64,000 nucleotides of DNA from Polyangia bacterium (GTDB lineage Bacteria; Myxococcota_A; Polyangia; Nannocystales; Nannocystaceae), in assembly GCA_030430565.1 (NCBI GenBank), contig JAUIKS010000019.1, forward strand, positions 186,001 through 250,000, written 5' to 3'. Numbering within the stretch: position 1 is the stretch's first letter; every line of letters begins with the position of its first letter. A model generated the notes under the pieces. That model worked only from the letters and a program-made list of their open reading frames with translations. It was not told the DNA's origin and made no database searches. Positions 7,339 to 16,576 of this stretch are shown piece by piece. The translations under genes and the position numbers were made by a program.

Positions 7339-10300
7339 ATGTCCAACTCCGACTCGCGCTCCTCCTCCCCGCTCCTGCTCACCGTCGCCGCCCTGCTCGC
7401 CTGCGGCGCCGCCTACTGGCTCTGGCCGCGCGCCGACGTGGCCGAGGAGGCAGGCGACGCGAGTCGACACGACGTCGGTCCGCGCGCCGCCAACGCGGGC
7501 GCCGACGCGGGCGGCGGGCCGAAGGCCAAGGGGCTCATCGTCGCCCGCGACGACGTGCTCGTCGCGAACAAGGCCGCGCTCAGCGGCACGGTCCGCACGC
7601 CCGAGGGCGCGCCGATCGCCAACGCGCAGGTCTGCGCGTTCCCGCGATCGAACACGCTGCTGCGCAGGGAGCTGCGCGATCCTTTCTGCGCGAGCAGCCA
7701 GTCCGATGGGACATATCGCATCGACGGCCTGTTCCCGGTCGAGCACCGCGTGAGCGCGAGCGCGCCGACCTACATCCCCGACAAGCACGAGCACGGCGAG
7801 GGGTCGCGCAAGCGCGACGCGGTCTACCTGATCGCGGGCGCCGAGCGAAGGGGCGTCGACATCGTGCTCAAGCCCGGCGGCGTCGAGATCAAGGGCGTCG
7901 TCCGTGACCTCAGCGGCGGCGTGCTCGAGGGCGCGATCGTCCGGGCCGACGGCGGCATCACGCGCTCCGACGAGCGCGGGGAGTTCACGCTGTGGGTCGA
8001 GCAGGGTGTCACCTGGGTCGGCGCCCAGGCCGAGGGCTACGCCTCCGACAACGACATCGGCGCGGCGCCGGGTCACGAGTTCGAGATCCTGCTGACGCCC
8101 GAGTCGGTGGTCGTGGGCAAGGTCGTGCTCGCGAGCACGGGCGAGCCGCTCGCGGGCGTCAGCGTCAACGCGGACAGCTGGGGCGCGCGCCGCAACTGGG
8201 GCTACGGGCCCAGCGCGATCACGGACGCCGACGGCGAGTTTCGCATCGACGGCCTCGAGCCCGGCAGCTTTAAACCCACCGCCTTCGACGACGCGCACTA
8301 CGGGGTCGCGCCGGCCCAGGTCCATCTCGGCCTCGGCCAGACCAGCGAGCCCGTGGTCATCGAGGTTCACGAGGCCTTCGCGGTCAAGGGCGCGGTGGCC
8401 CCCGACGACGGCCAGCTCTGCGACGAGGGCTCGGTCGCGCTCAACGACCCCAAGAGCAAGCGCAGCTTCTCGTCCGCGACCGAGCGCGACGGGTCGGTGC
8501 AGCTGCGCGGCGTGCTCCCGGGCACCTACAACGTCGAGGTTCGATGCGACGGCTACGTGCCCGAGGAGCACTACGAGCCGGTGACGGTCGAGGCCGCGAC
8601 CGAGGGCCTCGAGTGGGTCGTCCACGGCGGGCAGAGCATCCGCGGCGAGGTCGTCACGGCGAGCGGCGAGCCGGCCAAGGAGATGTACGTGCGCGCGAGC
8701 ATGAAGACCGACGCTGCGAACCCGCGCGCGCGCCAGACCTCGTCGTGGGGTGAGGAGACCGAGGACGACGGCGGCTTCGCGATCTACGGGCTCAAGCCGG
8801 GCACCTACGAGCTCAAGGTCAGCGGCGACCGCCCCGGGCCGGAGAAGCCCGTCGAGATCGAGCTGCCGGAGGGGCGCGACGTGACCGACCTGACCATCGA
8901 GCTGCCGGGCTCGGGCAGCGTCACCGGGCGCGTCGTCGACGAGCGCGGCGAGCCCGTGGGCGATGTCCGGATCAGCCTCACGAGCAAGGACCGCGGCGCC
9001 GGCGGGTTCTTCTTCTGGAACGGGAGCTCGTCGACGCGCGCCGCCGACGACGGGACGTTCACCCTCGAGCACGTTCAGCCCGGGAGCTACCGCGCGACCG
9101 CGTCGCAGAATTGGTCGAGCACCCTGCGCAAGCCGGGCACCACCGACGACGACGTCCAGGGCGCCGAGCTGACGGTCTCCGACGGAGAGACCACCGACAT
9201 CGAGCTGAAGGTCGAGGCCAAGGGCGCGTCGATCCGCGGCCGGGTGCTCGACGCCGACGGCGGGCCGGTGGCCGACGCGTTCATCTCGGCGACGCGCGAG
9301 AGCGACAGCGCGACCAAGACCGCCGGCAGCAACATCCGCCAGAGCCGCTGGGGCGACTGGGACCGCCGCCCGGTGCTGACCGAGCAGGACGGCAGCTTCG
9401 AGCTAGAGAACCTGACCGTTGGTTCCTACACCGTCCGAGCCCGCCGCAAGGGCGGCGGCGAGGGCTTCGTCGAGGGCGTCGCGACCGGCGACGAGGCGGA
9501 GATCCAGCTCCAGCACACGGGGATCGTCGCGGGCGTCGTCACGGCCGCGGGCGGGGGCGCGCCCGAGGAGTTCACGGTCACGCTCAACGATCGCGAGTCG
9601 GGCATGCGGCGCCGCGACACCTTCTTCCGCACCGGCGGCGTCTTCACCTTCGACGAGCTCCCGGCCGGCGACTACGAGCTCTCGGCCGCGGCCGGCGAGG
9701 GCAACGCCGAGACCAAGGCGACGATCGCCGAGGGCGAGGAGAAGCGCGACATCAAGCTCGAGCTGGCGACCCGCGTCACGCTGCGCGGCAAGCTCGTCGA
9801 CCTCGACACCGGCGAGCCGGTCACCGGGCTGCGCGTCGGCGTCTCGCCGCGCACCGGCGGCATGTGGGGCGGCGGAGACAGCGAGGAGCGCAAGGAGATC
9901 AGCGATCCAAACGGCGACTTTGAGGTTGAGAACGCGCCCTCCGGCGAGGTCCGGATCTTCGTCCGCCCGCAGAATTGGATGGACAGCAGCGACTACAGCT
10001 GGACCTCGCTCATGCGCACGCTCCCGGGCGAGCCCGCGGTCCAGGACCTCGGCACCATCAAGCTGGTCAAGAAGCGCGTCAAGGACGAGGAGCGCGCCGG
10101 CGACCTCGGCTACAAGCTGCGCGAGCCCAAGCCCGACGAGGAGTGGAGCAAGCGCGAGCTCGCGGTCGCGTTCGTGCGGCCCGGCGGACCCGCCGAGAAA
10201 GCGGGCCTGAAGGTCGGCGACGTGATCACCTCGGTCGGCGGCCACGATGTCACCGGCGAGAACACCTACAAGTACTCCGGGCTCGTCAACAACAAAGCGG

Positions 10301-10368
10301 GCGCGACCGTCGAGCTGGGTCTCGAGAGCGGCTCGGGCGTCAAGATCGTCGTCGGCGCGCCGCTGTAG
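7339..10368 (+). CDS. Carboxypeptidase-regulatory-like repeats with C-terminal PDZ domain
   Basis: A 1009-residue envelope protein. An N-terminal hydrophobic segment (about 11-29, with a Cys in LLACGAAYWLW) anchors or exports it. From about residue 75 to 900 run eight or more Ig-like units of about 90 residues, each with the carboxypeptidase D regulatory signature: G-V-V/T, then AGEPV-type turns, DG-F-I-GL and PGSY (for example SDGTYRIDGL, DGEFRIDGLEPGSF, PGTYELKV). The last 75 residues are a PDZ domain: VRPGGPAEKAGLKVGDVITS and GGHDVTGENT. No protease domain is present. Likely a periplasmic or surface scaffold whose PDZ binds C-terminal peptides (inference). Confidence 0.85.
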   Translation: MSNSDSRSSSPLLLTVAALLACGAAYWLWPRADVAEEAGDASRHDVGPRAANAGADAGGGPKAKGLIVARDDVLVANKAALSGTVRTPEGAPIANAQVCAFPRSNTLLRRELRDPFCASSQSDGTYRIDGLFPVEHRVSASAPTYIPDKHEHGEGSRKRDAVYLIAGAERRGVDIVLKPGGVEIKGVVRDLSGGVLEGAIVRADGGITRSDERGEFTLWVEQGVTWVGAQAEGYASDNDIGAAPGHEFEILLTPESVVVGKVVLASTGEPLAGVSVNADSWGARRNWGYGPSAITDADGEFRIDGLEPGSFKPTAFDDAHYGVAPAQVHLGLGQTSEPVVIEVHEAFAVKGAVAPDDGQLCDEGSVALNDPKSKRSFSSATERDGSVQLRGVLPGTYNVEVRCDGYVPEEHYEPVTVEAATEGLEWVVHGGQSIRGEVVTASGEPAKEMYVRASMKTDAANPRARQTSSWGEETEDDGGFAIYGLKPGTYELKVSGDRPGPEKPVEIELPEGRDVTDLTIELPGSGSVTGRVVDERGEPVGDVRISLTSKDRGAGGFFFWNGSSSTRAADDGTFTLEHVQPGSYRATASQNWSSTLRKPGTTDDDVQGAELTVSDGETTDIELKVEAKGASIRGRVLDADGGPVADAFISATRESDSATKTAGSNIRQSRWGDWDRRPVLTEQDGSFELENLTVGSYTVRARRKGGGEGFVEGVATGDEAEIQLQHTGIVAGVVTAAGGGAPEEFTVTLNDRESGMRRRDTFFRTGGVFTFDELPAGDYELSAAAGEGNAETKATIAEGEEKRDIKLELATRVTLRGKLVDLDTGEPVTGLRVGVSPRTGGMWGGGDSEERKEISDPNGDFEVENAPSGEVRIFVRPQNWMDSSDYSWTSLMRTLPGEPAVQDLGTIKLVKKRVKDEERAGDLGYKLREPKPDEEWSKRELAVAFVRPGGPAEKAGLKVGDVITSVGGHDVTGENTYKYSGLVNNKAGATVELGLESGSGVKIVVGAPL

Positions 10369-10452
10369 GCGACCGCTTGCAGCTGCACAGGTCGAAGACG
10401 TCCTCCGATGCGCCGGCCGAACATCTCGCGACGCGAGCGCGCGAATTCACGG

Positions 10453-10458
10453 TACGAT
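10453..10458 (+). promoter_or_regulatory. -10 element TACGAT, 12 bases before the ATG at 10471
   Basis: TACGAT is followed by 12 bases and the ATG, with no Shine-Dalgarno between. It supports the internal ATG at 10471 over the longer frame from 10408, which would begin upstream of the promoter. Confidence 0.4.
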
Positions 10459-10470
10459 CACGGGCGCGCC

Positions 10471-11190
10471 ATGCACGAGTACACCCCCGCCTGGCCCCAC
10501 GGCCCGATCCAAGAGGTCCTCCCGGACATCTTCGTCGTCACCGGCACGAACAAGACACAGCACGACGGCGTCGCGCTGCAGTTCAGCCGCAACATGACGA
10601 TCATCCGGACCGGGCGCGAGCTGACGCTGGTCAACACGGTGCGGCTCAGCGAGTCCGGCCTCGACGACCTCGACGCGCTCGGCAACGTCTCCGCGATCGT
10701 CCGCCTCGGGGCGTTCCACGGGCGCGACGACGCGTTCTACCGCGACCGCTACGGCGGGCTGCTGTGGACGCTCGGCCGCGTCCAGCACGAGCACGGCGCC
10801 CGCACGGATCGGCTCCTTCAGCCAGGTCAGCCCGGGCCGCTCGCGGACAGCACAACGCTCGCCTTCGAGACGTCGCGGCAGCCGGAGGCGGCGCTGCACC
10901 TCGCGCGACACGGCGGCGTCCTGCTGACCTGCGACAGCGTGCAGAATTGGGGCGGCGCCGATCGCTACTTCAGCCCGGCGACCGCGAAGATCCTCAAGGC
11001 CCAGGGCCTCTTGCGCCCGGTGAACATCTCGCCGGTCTGGCTGGCGGCCTGCGGCGCGAAGGCCTTCGACTTCGCGCGCCTGCTCGAGCGGTCCTTTCGC
11101 CACCTGATCAGCGCCCACGGCCCGCCGCTGCTGAACGACGCGCACGCGCGGCTGACCGCGACCGTCGAGCGCGTGTTCAGCGGGGGGTAG
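10471..11190 (+). CDS. Metallo-hydrolase-like (possibly DUF4336-type) protein
   Basis: A 239-residue soluble protein beginning MHEYTPAWPHGPIQEV. The order IFVVTGTNK, MTIIRTGRELTLVNTVRLS, then LGAFHGRDDAFYRDRYG and HGGVLLTCDSVQNWGG follows the strand-turn layout of metallo-beta-lactamase-fold hypothetical proteins, with the FHGRDD loop where a metal-binding HxHxDH would be. Few His remain, so metal binding may be incomplete; I call the fold likely and the activity unknown. Codons around 10515-10528 form one of the TGTCC-N4-GGACA-like palindromes. It has no operon partner. Confidence 0.55.
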   Translation: MHEYTPAWPHGPIQEVLPDIFVVTGTNKTQHDGVALQFSRNMTIIRTGRELTLVNTVRLSESGLDDLDALGNVSAIVRLGAFHGRDDAFYRDRYGGLLWTLGRVQHEHGARTDRLLQPGQPGPLADSTTLAFETSRQPEAALHLARHGGVLLTCDSVQNWGGADRYFSPATAKILKAQGLLRPVNISPVWLAACGAKAFDFARLLERSFRHLISAHGPPLLNDAHARLTATVERVFSGG

Positions 11191-11271
11191 CAGTCCGTGG
11201 CGAGAGTCCACGCGCCGTCTCGCTAGGTGCTTCCGCCGCTGGCTTCGTTGGCGAAACTGGCGCCGCGTCGC

Positions 11272-13578
11272 TCAGTTGTGAACCGAGACCGCGCTGGTGA
11301 GCTGCGCCGGCGCGCCCGTGGCGTCGGGGACCGTGAAGCGCAGCTCGCCCGAGCGCACGCCCTGCTGCGTCAGCAGGTCGCCGAGCAGCGTCAGGCCGGT
11401 GGCCAGCTGCACGCGGAATTGCTGCAGGTCGACGTCGACCGGCGTCGATCCGACCGTGACGTTCTGCAGCGTGACCGCGACGAGCTCCCCGGTCGTCGGC
11501 AGCGTGAACGAGAGCTCGGGGTCGCTCAGCGTGATCGCGCCGCCGGTGTACGCGGGGTCGAGCGAGAGCTTGAGCTTCTTGCGCTTGACCGGGCACACCG
11601 GGCACAGCGGCACGTCGGGCTGCGGGCGGACCCAGGGCTCGAGGGGATCGCTGGCGCCGCTCGCCGCCTGCGTCGCGCCTGCGCCCGCGCAGCGCGTCAC
11701 CGTCTGGTTCCCGGCGACGCCGCAAGCGACCTGGGTCGACGCGCAGCTGAGCTGCACGACGCCGCCCCCGCTGTTGATCGGGGTCGCGTCGGCGAGGGTC
11801 GTGCTCGTGAACTGGCTGTCGACCAGCGCGAGCGCGTCGCTCGGGCCCTGCGCGCCGTAGGGGTTGGCGCAGCCGGGGCACAGGCGCGCGTAGGCGTCGT
11901 GCGCGGAGATCCGCGCGACGCTCGGCGCGGCCTGACCCGCGGGGTGCAGCGCCGCGGTCATCGGCAGCGCGCTGCCGCTGGTGTCGATCTTCTGCATGAT
12001 CTCGTGCGGCGAGAGCCCGTGCCCGTGGCCGTCACCCCACAGCCGCGCGGCGATCGCCGAGACCGCAGCGGTCGCGACCGAGGTCCCGGTCCAGCTGCCC
12101 GTATAGCCAGCCCCCGTACGGGCGACCGCCTGGAAGGCGGGGGTCGCCCGCGCCGGCAAGCTGCCCGCGCGCGCGTTCGGGATCGCCTCGTCGGCGTAGG
12201 TCAGGCCGCCCGCGGCGTAGACGAGCGCGCCGGCGCCTCGCTTGCCCTCGGGATCGTCGTAGTAGACGTGGGCCTCGGAGCCAAACACGTGATGGCAGCG
12301 CTTGCGCGTGGGCGCGGGGTAGCGCTCCCACAGCGCCGGCGCCATCGCGCCGGTCTCTTCACAGGTCGCGCCCGCGTTGTTCCCGGCCGCGGCGATCATC
12401 AGCGCCTGGTTGCAGGAGGCCCAGGCGGTCACGGCGTGGACCGCCTGCACCGGCGCTGGCACCTTGGTGTTGGTCCCGTTGAGCAGATCCATGTGATCGT
12501 CGGGATCAGCGGTCAGCGCGCCGCCGTAGCGCGCGTCCCAGCCGAGGCTGAGGTTGATGATCAGGCGCGTCTTCTTCGGCACATGGTTCTTCCGCCAGGT
12601 CAGGATGGTCTCGGTCATCGCCCGCGCGAGCGAGGCCTGACTGCCGAGCGGTCCGCCCGAGGGCTGCGGCGCCGGGTCGCCGCCGCTGTAGGGGAACGCC
12701 TGGGCGTGGAACAGCTGCGCGGTGCAGTCCGCGTCGCGCTTCGGGCAGCGGACATCGCGGATCAGCTCCGCCATCGCCAGGCCGTGCTGCAGCCGCCGCG
12801 CGGCCGAGCCGTAGGCGCCGCCGGCCTGCGACGGCCCGACCGAGTCGACGACCGCGACGATCGCCGAGTTCTTCGGCGTCGGCACCGGCGCGCCGGGCGT
12901 CGCACCGACCGCGCGCTGGAACGCGCCCGAGAGCACCTTGAGCACCTCGGCGTCGCCGCCGAGATGCGCGTAGCCGCTGAGCGTGCCCCCCGGGAGCGGG
13001 AGCGGCGTCGGCTCCGGCTCGAGCTTGCTGTGCTCCTTGCTCGCGGCCTCGATCGGGACCTGGGCCTGCGGGACGACGACGTCGAGATCGGGATCGATAC
13101 GCACGATCGACGGGGTGATCGCCGGCGTGAAGCTGGGCGCGCTGGTCGGCGCCTGCGCGCCCTCCCAGCTGTACTCGCAGAAGCGCTCGAGCGGCTTCGG
13201 CAGCAGCGCGCCCTCCATCATCGCCGCGACCGCGCCCTGCCGCAGCAGGTGCTCGACACCCCAGCGTTCGTCCATCGCGGGCGGGCACGGAGCCTCGGCG
13301 GCCTTGTTGACCAGCGCGACGTAGCGCAACGCGACGCCGCCGGGCTGCGGCGCCACGAGCGAGGCGACGGGCTGCTTCGTCAGCGGCGCCTTGGCGAGCG
13401 TGGCCCCCATCCCCTTGGCCACGTCATCGACCTCCGCGTCGCAGGCCGTCGAGCCGGCGAGCAGGCCCACGAGACCCAAGAGGCCGAGCGGGCGGAAGGC
13501 GGGCGCGCGACGGTTCAGCGCGGAGGTGGTGTCGTGATCGTCGTGCATCGTCATGGGCGATTTCGCGGTGTTGTCCAT
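11272..13578 (-). CDS. Subtilisin-like (S8) serine peptidase lipoprotein
   Basis: A 768-residue lipoprotein. After a basic N-tail a signal segment (about 28-43) ends LLAGSTAC, a good lipobox. The peptidase-like region spans about residues 235-530: Asp in VAVVDSVGP, His in RLQHGLAMAEL, Asn in MIAAAGNNAG and Ser in WTGTSVATAAVSAIAARL give the D-H-N-S order of S8 proteases, though the His motif is HGLAMA rather than HGTxVA. A Cys-rich segment (CPGC, CPVCPV) and a beta-rich C-terminal domain (about 660-768) follow. Family knowledge predicts a secreted endopeptidase. It stands alone, with intergenic gaps on both sides. Confidence 0.8.
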   Translation of the reverse strand: MDNTAKSPMTMHDDHDTTSALNRRAPAFRPLGLLGLVGLLAGSTACDAEVDDVAKGMGATLAKAPLTKQPVASLVAPQPGGVALRYVALVNKAAEAPCPPAMDERWGVEHLLRQGAVAAMMEGALLPKPLERFCEYSWEGAQAPTSAPSFTPAITPSIVRIDPDLDVVVPQAQVPIEAASKEHSKLEPEPTPLPLPGGTLSGYAHLGGDAEVLKVLSGAFQRAVGATPGAPVPTPKNSAIVAVVDSVGPSQAGGAYGSAARRLQHGLAMAELIRDVRCPKRDADCTAQLFHAQAFPYSGGDPAPQPSGGPLGSQASLARAMTETILTWRKNHVPKKTRLIINLSLGWDARYGGALTADPDDHMDLLNGTNTKVPAPVQAVHAVTAWASCNQALMIAAAGNNAGATCEETGAMAPALWERYPAPTRKRCHHVFGSEAHVYYDDPEGKRGAGALVYAAGGLTYADEAIPNARAGSLPARATPAFQAVARTGAGYTGSWTGTSVATAAVSAIAARLWGDGHGHGLSPHEIMQKIDTSGSALPMTAALHPAGQAAPSVARISAHDAYARLCPGCANPYGAQGPSDALALVDSQFTSTTLADATPINSGGGVVQLSCASTQVACGVAGNQTVTRCAGAGATQAASGASDPLEPWVRPQPDVPLCPVCPVKRKKLKLSLDPAYTGGAITLSDPELSFTLPTTGELVAVTLQNVTVGSTPVDVDLQQFRVQLATGLTLLGDLLTQQGVRSGELRFTVPDATGAPAQLTSAVSVHN

Positions 13579-13741
13579 TGCTCGCGTGCTGCCGGGTCAG
13601 CGCTCGCGTCGGCAGCCTCCGCGCGGCCCTATGCCAGCAGCCGGCGATCTCTGACGCGGCGGCGCGCTGAAGCCGTATATCGCGAAGCGACGCGATCGAG
13701 AAAACCTGTCCCGCGGGGCAAATTACCGTGAGCCGCGTGGG

Positions 13742-16576
13742 CTACCGCACCCACGCGCGATACTGCACCCAGTCGCCGCGCCCGGCTCGGGTCTCGAGCA
13801 GCGCGCCGCGCAGCGCCGCCGCGACATCGAGCGAGTCGTCGCGCGAGCCGTCGAGCGAGCCGTCCGCGGCCTCCCCGTCGTCGTCCGCGAGTCGTCGATA
13901 GAGCGCGTCGATGATCGCGGCCGACTGCGCGTCATCGACCTCGGCGCTGGTCGCCACCACGACGCGGGCGCCCGCGACCAAGAACGCGTGCGCGAGGCTC
14001 ATGCCGCCCGCGAGCGTGCGCGGGTCGGCGAGCCCGGTGCTGCAGCCGTTGAGCACCACGACCGCGGGCGCGCCGTCGCCGAGCGCGAGCACGTCGACGA
14101 CCCCGAGCGAGCTGTCGCCGGCGAGCTCCAGCGCGCTGCCCCAGCCGCCGAGCCCGTCCGCGCGCGCGTGGCCGACGTAGTGCAGCAGCGCCGCCCCGGA
14201 GGTGCGCGCGCGCGCGCGCGCGCCGGTGGCGTCGTCGTCGAGCAGCGCCTCGACGTGCAGCCCGCGCGCCTCGAGCGCCGCGTCCACGCGCGCGGCCTCG
14301 CCTGCCGCTTCGGGCAGGTTACTCGGCGGCGCGACGATCAGCGCGCGCCGGCTCCTCACGCCCGCGGAGCCCCGCGCGACCGGCCCCCCGTCGCGCGGCG
14401 CGAGGTCCAGCGCCATCTCGACGATGACGCGATCGAGCAGCGCGCCACCGCCCGGCGCCGTCAGGGCGTGGAAGGGCAGCTCGAGCAGCGCGCCGGTCGC
14501 GATCACGCGGACGCGTCGGGCCCGGGCGAGCTCGTCGGCGAACGGCTCGAGCGCGCGCGCGCCCGCGGCCGCGAGCGCGTCCGCTGACTTCGTGTCCTTA
14601 AGGACATCTTGAAGATCGAGGCGACGCGCCGTCACGCCAGAGCCGTCCGCGGCGAAGCCGATCCAGTCGTCCGCGGACCGGTGGTAGGCGAGCAGCAGCT
14701 CCCCGGGCGCCGGCGGCCGCAGCTCGGCGCAGGTCATGCCCGCGACGGGGGCGCCGCCAGCCTCCGCGAGCGCGCTGTCGAGCGCCGCGCCGGCCCGCCG
14801 CAGCCGCTCGGCCACCGCCGCGCGCAGCGTCTCCCCCGCCCGCCGCGGGAGCGTCCAGCTGCGCTCGAGCTCGGCCTCGAGCTCGGCCCGCCGCGCCTGG
14901 TAGCGCGCCTGCGCGTGACGATGTCGCGCGCTCTCCTGCCCCGAGAGCGCCGCGTAGGTCCGGGCCCGCGCGAGCCGTGCGGCGCACAGGGCCTCGTCCG
15001 CGCGCCCTAGCTCGAGCAGGAGCTCGACGAGCCCTCGAGTCCCGCGATCGTGATCGGCGGCGAAGCGCTCGCGGCCCGCGTCCATGGAGATGCGCGGCAG
15101 CAGCCGCTCGAGCAGCGCCTCGGCGTCGCGAAAGCGCGCCAGCGCCCGCTCGCGCCGCCCGAGCGCGGCGAGCGACTCGGCCTCACCGACCGCAGCGCGC
15201 CAGCGCAGGCCGGTCTCGTCCTGCCGCGCCGCCGCCCGCTCGAGCGCGCGATAGCCCGCGAGCGCGTCCTCCCAGCGCGCGTCGAGGCCCGCGAGCTCCG
15301 CCTCCAAGTACCCGCGCCACATGGCCTGGGCGCCACCCTGCTCCGCCGTGACCGCCGCGAGCTCCTCCGCGGCGCGCGTCGTGTCGCCGCGGAGGATCCA
15401 CGTCAGCGCGCGGTTGAGCCGGATGTCCGCGGCCGTGCGCGGCGTCTCCAGCGGGGCGCCGAGGCCGAAGATCGCCAAGGACTCGTCGAGCAGCGGGATC
15501 GGATCGGGCGCCTCGCGGCCGACGCTCAGCGCCCCGATCCACACCCACGCGAGGTTGATGAGCAGGCGGCCGCGCTCCTCCGCCGGCAGCTCATCGCGCA
15601 GCGTCATCGCCTCGGCGAAAGCCGCCGCCGCGCCCTCGGGATCGCCGAGCCGGGCGAGCAGCACGCCCTGGGCCGAGAGCGCCGCGGCGCTGTCCGACGC
15701 GCGCCCGAGCCGACGGGCGTAGGTCGCGTGCGCCCGGTAGTCACGCAGCGCCGCGCGCGGATCACCAGACCGATCGGACACGAGCCCGCGGTAGTAGCTG
15801 TGGACCAGGCGCGCCTCGGGGTCTCGCTCGAGCAGGCCCGCGTGCCGCTCGATCCAGGCGCGCGCGCAGGCGAAGTCGTGGAGTCGCACGCAGATATAGG
15901 TCGCCGTGAGCGCGAGCTCGCCGGCCGCCCGCAGCCAGCCGAGCTCCTCGAGCGCCGGCATCGCGCGCGCGTAGCTCTCGAGCGCCTGCCTCGTCTTGTT
16001 GCGCGCGAACAGGATGTCGCCCTGCAGCTTCACGGCCGCGGCCTCCTGCGCCGTCGTCAGCGACTCCGCGGCGAGCAGCGCGTCGAGCTCGGCCAGCGCC
16101 GCCTCTGGGTCGCCGTCAGACCAGCGCGCCTCGATCGCCAACACGTCCGCGGGGCGCGGGTCCTGCTCCTCGGCGAGCTCGAGCCGCCAGCGCCCCGCGC
16201 TCGCCTCCGCGGAGAGCTCGAGCGCGCGCAGCCCGGGCCGCGCGAGCGCGACCTCGACGCGCTGACCGTGATCGACCGCGACCGGCTCGATCGCCTGCAG
16301 CGCACCGTCGACGCGCAGCTCGAGCGCCGCGTCGGGGTGAACCGCCGCCCACAGGCGCAGCGTCGTCTCCCCAGCGCGATAGCGGCACGCGCCGCCCGTC
16401 ATCGAGGCGCAGCCGGACACGAGCACCTCCAGCGCCTCGCTCGCCGGCGCGGGGCTGGACGAAGTCGAGGCTCGCGGCGTCGGCCGCGACGCGTCCTCCG
16501 GGCCGCAGCCCGCGGGGCCCAGCAGCGCGCCCAGCAGCAGCGCGCGCGCGCGGAGCGAGCCGCGAGCTCGCCTCAG
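13742..16576 (-). CDS. TPR-CHAT domain lipoprotein, last gene of a sigma operon
   Basis: About 944 residues if translation starts at the CTG at 16576, whose CTGA overlaps the TGA of the preceding gene. That extension supplies a missing signal sequence (LRARALLLGALLGPAG then Cys); the nearest ordinary start, GTG at 16426, would drop it. The middle (about 110-600) is helical TPR-like repeats. The C-terminal 300 residues are a CHAT caspase-like peptidase domain with the catalytic His in HYVGHARADG and Cys in VVLNGCSTG. CHAT proteins cleave partner proteins and appear in bacterial immunity and signalling. Here it is coupled to a sigma factor and a single-pass membrane protein. Codons at 14593-14606 form a perfect palindrome. 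Confidence 0.85.
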   Translation of the reverse strand: MRRARGSLRARALLLGALLGPAGCGPEDASRPTPRASTSSSPAPASEALEVLVSGCASMTGGACRYRAGETTLRLWAAVHPDAALELRVDGALQAIEPVAVDHGQRVEVALARPGLRALELSAEASAGRWRLELAEEQDPRPADVLAIEARWSDGDPEAALAELDALLAAESLTTAQEAAAVKLQGDILFARNKTRQALESYARAMPALEELGWLRAAGELALTATYICVRLHDFACARAWIERHAGLLERDPEARLVHSYYRGLVSDRSGDPRAALRDYRAHATYARRLGRASDSAAALSAQGVLLARLGDPEGAAAAFAEAMTLRDELPAEERGRLLINLAWVWIGALSVGREAPDPIPLLDESLAIFGLGAPLETPRTAADIRLNRALTWILRGDTTRAAEELAAVTAEQGGAQAMWRGYLEAELAGLDARWEDALAGYRALERAAARQDETGLRWRAAVGEAESLAALGRRERALARFRDAEALLERLLPRISMDAGRERFAADHDRGTRGLVELLLELGRADEALCAARLARARTYAALSGQESARHRHAQARYQARRAELEAELERSWTLPRRAGETLRAAVAERLRRAGAALDSALAEAGGAPVAGMTCAELRPPAPGELLLAYHRSADDWIGFAADGSGVTARRLDLQDVLKDTKSADALAAAGARALEPFADELARARRVRVIATGALLELPFHALTAPGGGALLDRVIVEMALDLAPRDGGPVARGSAGVRSRRALIVAPPSNLPEAAGEAARVDAALEARGLHVEALLDDDATGARARARTSGAALLHYVGHARADGLGGWGSALELAGDSSLGVVDVLALGDGAPAVVVLNGCSTGLADPRTLAGGMSLAHAFLVAGARVVVATSAEVDDAQSAAIIDALYRRLADDDGEAADGSLDGSRDDSLDVAAALRGALLETRAGRGDWVQYRAWVR
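14593..14606. repeat. 14-bp perfect palindrome in the CHAT gene
   Basis: TGTCCTTAAGGACA lies inside the CHAT coding sequence, in a patch of A/T-ending codons. Related TGTCC-N4-GGACA elements occur at 43514-43527 (exact arms), 32770-32783 and 10515-10528 (one mismatch each), all inside unrelated genes. Confidence 0.5.

Noticed and set aside
7078..9072. A 664-residue minus-strand ORF
   Set aside because: Shadow of the carboxypeptidase-regulatory repeat protein; it also translates the 7207-7297 minisatellites into GGARRRE-type repeats.
11227..13731. An 834-residue plus-strand ORF
   Set aside because: Antisense to the S8-peptidase-like lipoprotein, which has catalytic motifs and a lipobox; the plus frame has only Arg/Ala-rich text.
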